The notes under the pieces: model-generated | What the model was told of the DNA's origin: nothing | Database searches by the model: none | The model's input: the letters and a program-made list of their open reading frames with translations, nothing else | Assembly: GCF_028745515.1 (NCBI RefSeq) | Contig: NZ_JAQZSG010000034.1 | Span: 8,206-50,438 of the forward strand | Source of the DNA: Paenibacillus thermotolerans | GTDB taxonomy: Bacteria > Bacillota > Bacilli > Paenibacillales > YIM-B00363 | DNA: 42,233 nt | Direction: 5' to 3' | In this document: positions 9,391 to 16,556 of the stretch, piece by piece | Numbering within the stretch: the stretch's first letter is position 1 | How the letters are laid out: every line of letters begins with the position of its first letter | Translations under genes and position numbers: made by a program

Positions 9391-9912
9391 TTGAACTATA
9401 TTGAGACGGTTGACGGGGCGGGGCTCAGGAGATTTCTGCACGATGTAAAAATGGGGATCGGAGCTCAGCCGGTTACATTTTTGTGCATCGGGACCGATCG
9501 TTCGTCGGGGGATGCTCTTGGCCCGCTCGTCGGCACCAGCCTCCGTAAAGCGGGGTTCGTCCGGGTGATCGGCACGCTGGAGGAGCCTTGCGACGCGAAC
9601 ACGCTGCCTGCGTTCCTATCGGCCCTGCAAGCGGTGCCGGACGATAGCCGCGGCGTCGTCATAGCGGTCGATGCCGGACTCGGCCGAGCGGAATCGGTGG
9701 GCAAATATCAAGTGTCCGCGGGTCCGGTTCTGCCTGGGGCGTCGCTCGGGCGCGAGCTGCCCGGCGTCGGCGATTACGGCATTGCGGGCATCGTCAATAC
9801 GGCGGGGCCGCGCAATAAGTTCGCGGTGCTGCAGACAACGTCGCTGCACCGTGTGATGGGGATGGCGGAGCAGATCGTGTCGGCGGTGAGTGAAATATTC
9901 GGCAACGGTTGA
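9391..9912 (+). CDS. yyaC: YyaC-like spore protein (DUF1256)
   Basis: The protein has 173 residues when started at the TTG at 9391, which follows GAGGAGGG. A longer in-frame extension upstream overlaps the DUF1128 promoter region and lacks a ribosome site. It contains the family's CIGTDRSSGDALGPLVG block near residue 30, VIAVDAGLG in the middle, and PGVGDYGIAGIVNT near residue 130. These resemble the fold of the germination protease Gpr and hydrogenase-maturation peptidases. YyaC is a sporulation-linked protein of unproven activity. The gene stops five bases before the stop of the convergent SRAP gene. Confidence 0.85.
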   Translation: MNYIETVDGAGLRRFLHDVKMGIGAQPVTFLCIGTDRSSGDALGPLVGTSLRKAGFVRVIGTLEEPCDANTLPAFLSALQAVPDDSRGVVIAVDAGLGRAESVGKYQVSAGPVLPGASLGRELPGVGDYGIAGIVNTAGPRNKFAVLQTTSLHRVMGMAEQIVSAVSEIFGNG

Positions 9913-9917
9913 AGACG

Positions 9918-10610
9918 TTAACCGGTAAATCCGGCGGTGTCGCCGGCAGGAGCGATACATTCCGGCTCATCCCAGCGTACGTTGCCGATCGACGTTGACA
10001 CGGGGTACGCCTGCATCTCTTCGCTCGGCTGCCGGGAAAGCAGCGGCAGCAGACGGTCCGCGTCGGTTACGCTGCGGTCGAGCCATAGCTCCTCGTCCTC
10101 CCGGCGCAGGATGGCGGGCATCCGCTCATGGATCGGCGACATGAAACGATTGGAGGCGGTCGTCACGATGACGCACGAATGGTGCCTTGCACCGTCCTCC
10201 GATTGGTACGTATCATACAGCGCGGCAAAGGAAAACAACGGCCTGTCCCGCAGCGTTATGCGGAGCGGCTGTTTCTTATTGCCGTCGCTTACTTTCCATT
10301 CGTAGAAGCCGTCCGCGGGAATAATGCACCGTTTGCGGGCGACGAGCGTCCGAAAAGTCGGCCGCTGGGCTAGCGTCTCGGCGCGCGCGTTGATGAGCGG
10401 CGTGCTCCGTTTTGCGGCGGCGGGTGAAGGCAGTCCCCACTTGAGAAACCCGGCTCGGCGTTTGCCTTCGTGAGCCAGCACCGCGAGAATGTGTTGACCG
10501 GGCGCCGCGTTATAGCGGGGCGCGATTTTTTCCATCTGCTCCATAAACTCGATGTAAAACCAATCCCTCACCAGTCCCCACTCGGCCGTCAGCGTGAATC
10601 TTCCGCACAT
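9918..10610 (-). CDS. SOS response-associated peptidase (SRAP/YedK/HMCES family)
   Basis: The protein has 230 residues when started at the ATG at 10610, giving the obligatory N-terminus MCGRFTL. Cys2, freed when the initiator Met is removed, forms a thiazolidine link to abasic sites in single-stranded DNA in this family. Other family residues are present: Asn in PLINARAET, Glu in ADGFYEWK and His in MSPIHERMPAIL. The GGAG ribosome site lies six bases upstream of the chosen start. A longer frame to 10667 would bury Cys2 and is rejected. The protein probably shields abasic DNA from breakage. I saw no LexA/DinR box. Confidence 0.92.
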   Translation of the reverse strand: MCGRFTLTAEWGLVRDWFYIEFMEQMEKIAPRYNAAPGQHILAVLAHEGKRRAGFLKWGLPSPAAAKRSTPLINARAETLAQRPTFRTLVARKRCIIPADGFYEWKVSDGNKKQPLRITLRDRPLFSFAALYDTYQSEDGARHHSCVIVTTASNRFMSPIHERMPAILRREDEELWLDRSVTDADRLLPLLSRQPSEEMQAYPVSTSIGNVRWDEPECIAPAGDTAGFTG

Positions 10611-10637
10611 CGTCTTCTCCGTCCTTTCTTTTCTCTG

Positions 10638-10667
10638 TATAATAATCCCATGCATCATGCGATTCAA
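10638..10667 (-). promoter_or_regulatory. SRAP gene promoter overlapping a plus-strand TATAAT
   Basis: Read on the minus strand, TTGAAT (10667-10662), a 17-base spacer, then TATTAT (10644-10639). The same bases read on the plus strand give TATAAT (10638-10643), a candidate -10 for the ggt gene with a poor -35. The two -10 elements share five base pairs. Confidence 0.5.
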
Positions 10668-10705
10668 GAGGCGTTACATAACGTGCGAATAGAAGGAGTT
10701 GGCGG

Positions 10706-12322
10706 ATGTCCATGGTCTCATTCGATCCTTTGCATTATCCGTATCCGTCCCGCCGAAACGCAGTTTATGCCCGCAAAGGGATGGTATCGACCTCGCATCC
10801 GCTGGCCGCGGAGGCGGGGCTCGAGGCGCTGCGCCGGGGAGGTAACGCAATTGACGCAGCGGTCGCGGCGGCTGCCTGCTTAACCGTTGTCGAGCCGACG
10901 TCCAACGGCATTGGCGGCGATGCGTTCGCGCTCGTATGGACCGGCGGCAAGCTGCACGGCTTGAACGCCAGCGGTCCCGCACCGCAGTCGCTTACGATCG
11001 ACGCCGTCCGCGCGGCGGGCTTTGATGCGATGCCGACCCACGGCTGGCTGCCGGTCACCGTGCCGGGCGCTCCCTCCGCTTGGGCGGAGCTGGCGCGCCG
11101 GTTCGGCCGTTTGCCGCTGACGGAGTCGCTGGCGCCTGCGATCCGCTATGCGGAGGAAGGCTTCCCCGTGTCTCCGACGGTCGGCTACTACTGGTCGCTG
11201 GCGGAGAAGCGGTACCGCAGCGTCTTAACAGGCGCAGAGTTCGAGCCGTGGTTCGAGCTGTTCGCCCCCGGCGGGCGGGCGCCGGCCATCGGCGAGCTGT
11301 GGCGTTCGCCGGCTCATGCGGCGACGCTCCGCGAAATTGCCGAAAGCGGCGCGGAGTCGTTCTACCGCGGCGGGTTGGCGGAGCGGGTCGACGCGTTTTC
11401 GCGCGCTCATGGCGGATTTTTGCGCGCCGAAGATTTGGCGGCGTATGCGCCCGAATGGGTCGAGCCGCTCGGGGTTCGCTACAAAGGCTACGACGTCTGG
11501 GAAATTCCGCCGAACGGGCAAGGCATGATCGCGCTCATGGCGCTGAACATGCTTTCCGGCGACGTATGCAAGGCGCGTGAGGACGCAGAGTCGTACCATA
11601 TGCAGATTGAGGCGATGAAGCTCGCGTTCGCGGACGGCAAGCGGTACATCACGCAGCGCGACAAAATGCCGATCGATCCCGCGCTGCTTCTGTCCGCCCC
11701 ATATGCCGCCGAGCGGCGCGCCTTAATCGGCGAGTCGGCGCGCCAGCCCGAGGCGGGGCGGCCCGACGCGAGCGGCACCGTTTATTTAGCCGCCGCAGAC
11801 GGCGACGGCAACATGGTTTCGTTCATCCAAAGCAATTACATGGGCTTCGGCTCCGGTCTCGTTGTGCCGGGGACCGGCATCTCGCTTCAAAACCGCGGGC
11901 ACAACTTTTCGCTCGACGAAACCCATGCGAACGCACTCGAGCCCGGCAAAAAAACGTACCATACGATCATTCCCGGCTTTCTTACGAAGGACGGCGAGGC
12001 GGTCGGACCGTTCGGCGTGATGGGCGGCTTCATGCAGCCGCAAGGGCATATGCAGGTCGTCATGAACATGATCGACTTCGGCTTAAATCCGCAGGCGGCG
12101 CTTGACGCTCCGCGCTGGCAATGGGTCGACGGGCTAACCGTCGAGCTGGAGCACGGCGTGCCGGAGTCGGTGGCGCTCGCCTTATCGCGCCGCGGCCATA
12201 ATATCCGCCGGGCGCTCGGCTCGGGCGGCTTCGGCCGCGGGCAAATCATCGTGCGCGGCGAAGGCGGCGTGCTGATCGGCGGCGTCGAGCCTCGAGCCGA
12301 CAGCGCGGCGGCGGTATTTTAG
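10706..12322 (+). CDS. gamma-glutamyltransferase-family N-terminal nucleophile hydrolase
   Basis: This 538-residue protein belongs to the gamma-glutamyltranspeptidase family, which cleaves itself into large and small subunits. The likely cleavage and nucleophile residue is Thr358 in DASGTVYLAAAD. N-terminal family blocks are MVSTSHPLAAEAG, GGNAIDAAVAAA and SNGIGGDAF. The small subunit holds the FGVMGGFMQPQGHMQV block. There is no signal peptide, unlike secreted GGT, so it probably acts in the cytoplasm, as is thought for YwrD-type members. It could hydrolyse glutathione-like or other gamma-glutamyl compounds, or be a related acylase. The ATG at 10706 follows AAGGAG. Confidence 0.88.
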   Translation: MSMVSFDPLHYPYPSRRNAVYARKGMVSTSHPLAAEAGLEALRRGGNAIDAAVAAAACLTVVEPTSNGIGGDAFALVWTGGKLHGLNASGPAPQSLTIDAVRAAGFDAMPTHGWLPVTVPGAPSAWAELARRFGRLPLTESLAPAIRYAEEGFPVSPTVGYYWSLAEKRYRSVLTGAEFEPWFELFAPGGRAPAIGELWRSPAHAATLREIAESGAESFYRGGLAERVDAFSRAHGGFLRAEDLAAYAPEWVEPLGVRYKGYDVWEIPPNGQGMIALMALNMLSGDVCKAREDAESYHMQIEAMKLAFADGKRYITQRDKMPIDPALLLSAPYAAERRALIGESARQPEAGRPDASGTVYLAAADGDGNMVSFIQSNYMGFGSGLVVPGTGISLQNRGHNFSLDETHANALEPGKKTYHTIIPGFLTKDGEAVGPFGVMGGFMQPQGHMQVVMNMIDFGLNPQAALDAPRWQWVDGLTVELEHGVPESVALALSRRGHNIRRALGSGGFGRGQIIVRGEGGVLIGGVEPRADSAAAVF

Positions 12323-12331
12323 GCAGCGGCT

Positions 12332-12523
12332 GAAATAAGGAGGTCACGCCTCACTATTCCGCCCAATCCGGGCTAAGCATACGAAATAGTGAGGTGAAAC
12401 CTCACTATTTGCGCTGATTCGCCGGAATGACGGGCGAAAATAGCGAAATAAGGCGGTCACGCTTCACTATTTCTTCCAACTTGGGCGAAGCGGCTGAAAT
12501 AACGCGGTGAAACCTCACTAATT
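12332..12523. repeat. four-copy palindromic repeat array (family B, core GAGGT-ACCTC)
   Basis: Four 28-base copies start at 12332, 12383, 12445 and 12496, so the steps are 51, 62 and 51 bases. The second copy has a perfect 12-bp inverted repeat: AAATAGTGAGGT at 12384-12395 faces ACCTCACTATTT at 12399-12410 across a GAA loop. The others keep GAAATAA at one end and TCACTATT or TCACTAAT at the other. The array fills most of the 317-base gap between the ggt-family gene and the MFS gene. No gene is visible in it, and no T tract marks it as a normal terminator. Confidence 0.85.
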
Positions 12524-12576
12524 GGATGAATCACTGAAATTTCGGGCCGTGGAGGGGTTGTCTCCCAAAAAAATCC

Positions 12577-12605
12577 TTGACGCCGCTAAGGTCGGTTCCT
12601 AGACT
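12577..12605 (+). promoter_or_regulatory. promoter for the MFS gene
   Basis: TTGACG (12577-12582), a 17-base spacer, then TAGACT (12600-12605), 34 bases before the start codon. Confidence 0.6.
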
Positions 12606-12639
12606 GGTACTATCGCATAAATAAAGGAGAGTCCTGTCC

Positions 12640-13917
12640 ATGTCCAACACAGCAGCACCGGGGACTGCTCCCGCACGGCCGGCGGCGTCGACCGGAGCCG
12701 GGACGCAGGCGGCCAAAACCGTCTTCCCGATCATCCTCGCGGTGAGCTTGATGCATATGCTCAACGACACGATGCAGGCGGTCATCCCCGCGATCGCTCC
12801 GGTCGTTAAGGAGTCGCTGGCCTTAACCTACACGCAAATCGGATTTATCCTGTTCGCTCTGAATATGACGTCATCGGTGCTGCAGCCGTTGATCGGCTTC
12901 TACTCGGACAAAAAGCCGTCCCCCTACAAGCTCCCGATCGGTATGACGATGAGCCTGCTCGGCATGGTCGGCGTCGCCTTCGCCCCGAATTACGCGCTGC
13001 TGCTTGTATCTGTCGTATTCGTCGGGCTCGGTTCCGCTATCTTCCATCCGGAAGGCTCCAAAGTTATTTATTTGTCGTCGGGCAACCGGAGAGGGCTGGC
13101 GCAATCGCTCTACCAGGTAGGCGGCAACGGGGGGAGCTCGACGGGTCCGCTCATGACCAAATATATTTTTTATCCGTTCGGCCAAGCGGCGGCGATTTGG
13201 TTTACGCTCGTAGCCGCAGTCGGAGCGGCGATCGCATTCGTCGTATCCCGCTGGTACAAGAGCAATCTTCATTTGCGCGAAAAGCCGAAGCCGGAAGCGC
13301 AGCCGAATTACACCGAAACGGAAAAAACGGCCGCAGCCGCACAGCAACCGAAGCCGAAAGCCGGCATTCCCCGATATGTTTGGTTCGGCTTGGGGCTGCT
13401 TGTGCTGCTCGTGTTTGCCCGCTCGACCTACCACGCGGCAATAGCGAATTATTACCAGTATTTCTACGCAACGACCTACGGGGAAACCGTCGAGCATGCG
13501 CAAATTCCGCTGTTTCTGTTCGGTATCTTAGGCGTCGTCGGCACGTTCCTCGGCGGTCCGCTTGCCGACCGGTTCGGCGCTCGGCATGTCATCTTCGTAT
13601 CGATGGCGGGAGCCGCGCCGTTCGCGCTGCTGCTGCCGTTCGTCAGCCAGTTTTGGGTCGTGCCGGTCATGATGGCGCTCGGGCTTATATTGGCGCTCGG
13701 CTTCTCGGTTACGGTCGTTTATGCGCAGCAGCTGCTGCCGAACCATATCGGAACGGCTTCCGGACTCATCGTCGGACTCGCGTTCGGCATGGGCGCCTTG
13801 GGCGCCGTCGTTCTCGGCGGCTTCGCCGACGCGTTCGGGCTGAAGGCCGTTATGATCGGCGCTTGCGTACTGCCGCTGCTCGGCATCCTGACGTATAAGC
13901 TGCCGGACCCCGAATAA
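12640..13917 (+). CDS. MFS transporter, fosmidomycin-resistance (Fsr)-like
   Basis: This 425-residue protein has about twelve membrane helices in two bundles, joined by a charged loop at residues 205-245 rich in Lys, Glu and Pro. The N-terminal half carries MHMLNDTMQAVIPAIAP, GFYSDKKPSP and GLGSAIFHPEGSK, which are typical of Fsr-type drug-efflux proteins. A second-half signature is GGPLADRFGARHVI. The N-terminal 25 residues are Ala-, Gly- and Pro-rich and cytoplasmic. The ATG at 12640 follows AAAGGAGAG. It probably exports a drug or metabolite by proton antiport; the substrate is not shown. It has its own promoter and terminator. Confidence 0.88.
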   Translation: MSNTAAPGTAPARPAASTGAGTQAAKTVFPIILAVSLMHMLNDTMQAVIPAIAPVVKESLALTYTQIGFILFALNMTSSVLQPLIGFYSDKKPSPYKLPIGMTMSLLGMVGVAFAPNYALLLVSVVFVGLGSAIFHPEGSKVIYLSSGNRRGLAQSLYQVGGNGGSSTGPLMTKYIFYPFGQAAAIWFTLVAAVGAAIAFVVSRWYKSNLHLREKPKPEAQPNYTETEKTAAAAQQPKPKAGIPRYVWFGLGLLVLLVFARSTYHAAIANYYQYFYATTYGETVEHAQIPLFLFGILGVVGTFLGGPLADRFGARHVIFVSMAGAAPFALLLPFVSQFWVVPVMMALGLILALGFSVTVVYAQQLLPNHIGTASGLIVGLAFGMGALGAVVLGGFADAFGLKAVMIGACVLPLLGILTYKLPDPE

Positions 13918-13930
13918 ATGCTGTTCAAAT

Positions 13931-13982
13931 AAAAAATCCCGAGAGCTCCGGCCGACTTTAGCGGAGAACTCCGGGATTTTTT
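13931..13982. terminator. bidirectional terminator between the MFS and TSUP genes
   Basis: AAAAAATCCCGAGAGCTCCG pairs with CGGAGAACTCCGGGATTTTT with small internal mismatches. There is a T run on both strands, so it serves the two convergent genes. Confidence 0.9.
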
Positions 13983-13988
13983 TCGCTG

Positions 13989-14753
13989 CTACATCATCAA
14001 GTCCCAAATTTGCTTCCCGATCAGAAGCGACGTTACGGAAATAAACAGCGGCTTCACGAAGGCGGCGCCTTTGCGGATTGCAAACTGCGAGCCGACCCAG
14101 GCGCCTGCGATCATGGCCAGTCCCATCGGAAGCCCGTAAGCGAAGTTTACGAGCCCGAACGCGATGAAGGTCAGCAGGCTCGCGATATTGCTGGCGAAGT
14201 TCAGCATGCGGGCGTTGCCGGCCGCGCGCACGAAGTCGAAGCCGAGCAGCAGAAAGGCGAACAGCAGAAACGAGCCCGTACCGGGACCGAAAAAACCGTC
14301 GTAAAAGCCGAAGCCCGCCGCCGCGACGCAGATCAGCGCTTTGGATCGCTTGGTGAGCCCGCGGTAAACGGCGTCCTTGCCCCAGTTTTTCTTAAACACG
14401 GTATACACGGCCACCAGCGCGAGCAGCACGACGACAAGCGGCTTTAGAAAATCGGAAGGCACGAGCGTCACGACCCACGATCCGAGTGCCGAACCCGCAA
14501 ACGACAGAGGGAACAGAGCGAGCGCCAGCTTCAAGTCGATTTTGCCGGATCGCAGGAACGAGGCCGTGCTCGTCATGGAGGACATCGTGCCCCCCAGCTT
14601 GTTCGTTCCGAGAACGACGCCTGCGGGCAGTCCGGCCAGCAGGAGAGCGGGGAGCGAGATCAGACCGCCGCCGCCGACGATCGAATCGATGAATGCGGCA
14701 ATAAAGCCTGCAGCGACAAGAAATAATAGCGTATCGACACTTAATGATTCCAA
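13989..14753 (-). CDS. sulfite exporter TauE/SafE (TSUP) family permease
   Basis: The protein has about 254 residues and seven to eight membrane helices. It carries the TSUP signature FIAAFIDSIVGGGGLISLPALL near the N-terminus and the second-half copy GFYDGFFGPGTGSFL. The TTG at 14753 has GGAAGGGG seven bases upstream. The in-frame ATG at 14792 has no ribosome site and would put a charged tail before the first helix. Family members export sulfite, sulfoacetate or other organic anions, and no sulfur gene is adjacent. It is divergent from the VOC gene, with 112 bases between the start codons. Confidence 0.85.
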   Translation of the reverse strand: MESLSVDTLLFLVAAGFIAAFIDSIVGGGGLISLPALLLAGLPAGVVLGTNKLGGTMSSMTSTASFLRSGKIDLKLALALFPLSFAGSALGSWVVTLVPSDFLKPLVVVLLALVAVYTVFKKNWGKDAVYRGLTKRSKALICVAAAGFGFYDGFFGPGTGSFLLFAFLLLGFDFVRAAGNARMLNFASNIASLLTFIAFGLVNFAYGLPMGLAMIAGAWVGSQFAIRKGAAFVKPLFISVTSLLIGKQIWDLMM

Positions 14754-14865
14754 AATACGGCCCCTTCCGCTACAATCGTGAAGTAGAAACATAATGAAGT
14801 ATAGCAGTTATAGGCATAAGGTCAATAATGGTAAAATTTACTGGGAAGGGCAGGGGCAAGCGTCT

Positions 14866-15246
14866 ATGAAAAAGCTGGAGCACATCGGCATCATGGCCAA
14901 AAATATCGAGGAGTCGATCCGGTTTTATACGGAAATCGTAGGCATGCGTTTGGACCGGCGGGAGAAGCTCGACAACGGGGTGGAGCTCGTATTTTTGCAT
15001 TTTCCGGGTCAGGAGAGCGTGGAAATCGAGCTGATTTCGCGCTGGGACGATTCCTTTAGCGAGAACGGCATTGTGGGCCATGTCGCCTTCACGGTGGACA
15101 ACATCGAGCAGGAGCTCGAGCGGCTCAAGCAAGCTGGCGTCCGGCTGATCGACGAAACGCCTCGTACGATCCTTGGCGGAATCAAAATCGCATTTTTCTA
15201 CGGCCCAAGCGGCGAGCAGCTCGAAATGTTTCAACCGCGTACATAA
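14866..15246 (+). CDS. VOC (glyoxalase/bleomycin-resistance fold) family protein
   Basis: The protein has 126 residues when started at the ATG at 14866, giving the standard N-terminus MKKLEHIGIMAKNIEESIRF. An upstream frame adds 24 unlikely residues. Two beta-alpha-beta-beta-beta modules can be seen. Likely metal ligands are His6, the Glu in ESVEIELI, the His in GHVAFTVDN and the Glu in EQLEMFQ, which is the glyoxalase I pattern. It could be a lactoylglutathione lyase or another VOC enzyme. The ribosome site is modest (AGGGG, about ten bases upstream). Confidence 0.85.
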   Translation: MKKLEHIGIMAKNIEESIRFYTEIVGMRLDRREKLDNGVELVFLHFPGQESVEIELISRWDDSFSENGIVGHVAFTVDNIEQELERLKQAGVRLIDETPRTILGGIKIAFFYGPSGEQLEMFQPRT

Positions 15247-15254
15247 ACGAAGAG

Positions 15255-15292
15255 AAGCCCGGCATCGTCCATGACGAGCGCCGGGCTTTCTT
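15255..15292 (+). terminator. VOC gene terminator
   Basis: AAGCCCGGC (15255-15263) pairs with GCCGGGCTT (15280-15288) and is followed by TCTTC. The T run is short. Confidence 0.75.
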
Positions 15293-15313
15293 CGGGAAAG
15301 AAGCAAACCTGGT

Positions 15314-15470
15314 GTTGCTATTCGGCTGATTTCGGGGTCCCCGAAAAAATTAGCATCACTACGAGTTGCTATTCGGCTGTTTTAGCGGTTGAACAAGGGC
15401 ATTTTGGCGAAATAGCAATCTGTAGTTTGCTTATTTTCCCGGACCGCGGTAAAAAGGGCGCAATAGCAAC
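15314..15470. repeat. direct and inverted repeats of GTTGCTATT (family C)
   Basis: GTTGCTATTCGGCTGATTT (15314-15332) recurs with one change at 15365-15383, a step of 51 bases. Inverted copies follow at 15411-15419 (AATAGCAAT) and 15462-15469 (AATAGCAA), again about 51 bases apart. A decayed copy starts at 15427 (TTGCTTATTTT). The array occupies the 340-base gap between the convergent VOC and DUF genes. No gene is visible there. Confidence 0.75.
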
Positions 15471-15504
15471 TCACAGTGTGCTTAACCCGCAGCCGCCGCC
15501 ATTC

Positions 15505-15603
15505 CCGCCGAACCCGTAGTACTCGCCGTACGCACAATCCGCTTCAACCGCCGAACCCGTAATACCCGCCGTACGCGCAAATCGCCTCAACCGCCGTACC
15601 CGT
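15505..15603. repeat. tandem 43-base repeat carrying the 3' end of the next gene
   Basis: Two 43-base copies (15505-15547 and 15548-15590) begin CCGCCGAACCCGTA. A third, partial copy (15591-15603) lies within the 3' end of the minus-strand gene. The repeated part includes that gene's last codons and stop (GGGTACGGCGGTTGA on the minus strand). Confidence 0.85.
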
Positions 15604-15898
15604 CGCGAAACGCCCGCGCCACCGCGGCGGCGTCCACTTCCCACAGCGCGGCGATTTCCGGAGCGACCTCCTCGACGAACCAATCGGCCTGCTTCTTGCG
15701 GTTGTCCCGGTGCTCGTAAATCCAAAATACGTTGTCGATCACCTTGCGGTAATACAAATCCTCCGCAGCCGACAGCTTGTCGTCAGGGATGAATATATTC
15801 AGCCGCTTGACCGTCCGGTACAATTCGCGGCTGCATGCCCGCCTGATGGCTCTGGGCGTAGGGAGGGTCGATTTGTGCTTTTCGGTATGCTGTTTCAT
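15587..15898 (-). CDS. conserved hypothetical protein (103 aa)
   Basis: The start is the ATG at 15898, preceded by AAGGAG; an upstream ATG at 15922 has no such site. The protein is basic at the N-terminus (MKQHTEKHKS) and then mainly helical. It has the blocks RRACSRELYRTVKRLNIF, YYRKVIDNVFWIYEHRDNR and EEVAPEIAALWEVDA. It ends in DGYGG, within the tandem repeat described separately. I recall similar short proteins in Paenibacillus, with no known function. It lies 48 bases downstream of the cupredoxin gene on the same strand, so the two are probably co-transcribed. Confidence 0.75.
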   Translation of the reverse strand: MKQHTEKHKSTLPTPRAIRRACSRELYRTVKRLNIFIPDDKLSAAEDLYYRKVIDNVFWIYEHRDNRKKQADWFVEEVAPEIAALWEVDAAAVARAFRDGYGG

Positions 15899-15946
15899 GG
15901 CCAGCTCACTCCTTCCCCACATCTTATGCAGGAAAGGAAGCGGGCG

Positions 15947-16396
15947 TCAGTCCACGACAATATAACCGATCATCGGGCCGTTGTTGGCCGCATCCGGGTG
16001 CGCGAAGCAAATGATGCGGAAAACGCCCTCCTTGGAAGCGTGAAAATTGACGATCGTTTCCTTGCCCTTCGTTACCGTCCCTTGAATGTTCAGCCCCTCG
16101 ATGACGAAAGGATGGCTTTCCCCGTTCACGCCGTACAGCACCAGCTTGACGTTCTCGCCCTTCTTGACGAATATCGTTCCCGGATCCCACCGGTACGCTT
16201 CGATTTCTTTTCCGTCCTTGGTCGTCGTTTTGAATTCGCCCGTCACCAAATGGTAGACGCGTTCGCTAACGGGCATCGCATCCGCCGGCTCCGCTTCGCT
16301 GCGCTCCCACATGATCGTAATGAATGCGATGAAGCATAAGCCGAAAGCCAGCACCAGAAGCTGTCCTTTCCGCACGAACAACACTTTTCGGTTCAC
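15947..16396 (-). CDS. membrane-anchored cupredoxin-domain protein
   Basis: This 149-residue protein starts at a GTG with GGAGGG eight bases upstream. Residues 10-29 form one membrane helix, and the rest should lie outside the cell. The C-terminal 95 residues look like a cupredoxin. A type-1 copper site can be proposed from His95 (GESHPF), Cys130 and His133 (CFAH) and Met142 (NNGPM). The fold resembles cytochrome-oxidase subunit II or nitrous-oxide-reductase cupredoxins, but the double-Cys CuA motif is missing, so one copper is expected. It may carry electrons or bind copper. It is divergent from the DedA-NERD gene. Confidence 0.82.
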   Translation of the reverse strand: MNRKVLFVRKGQLLVLAFGLCFIAFITIMWERSEAEPADAMPVSERVYHLVTGEFKTTTKDGKEIEAYRWDPGTIFVKKGENVKLVLYGVNGESHPFVIEGLNIQGTVTKGKETIVNFHASKEGVFRIICFAHPDAANNGPMIGYIVVD

Positions 16397-16556
16397 GGTA
16401 ACGTCCCTCCGTCACATTTTTGTATCAGTGTATGTCCTTGTTACCTTCGAATATGACGAGCCCCACTTACGCGGGACATGTTTCTTTGGGCGGGAGAATA
16501 CATTACAATGGATAGGGACGAACAATTTTCAAGCAAACGGCAAAGGCGGTTCAAGA

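Noticed and set aside
12332-12523. CRISPR array
   Set aside because: Only four degenerate palindromic units, with unequal steps and spacers that themselves resemble each other; no cas genes nearby.
15271-15519. 82-residue open frame after the VOC gene
   Set aside because: Starts inside the VOC terminator, runs through the repeat array and has no ribosome site.
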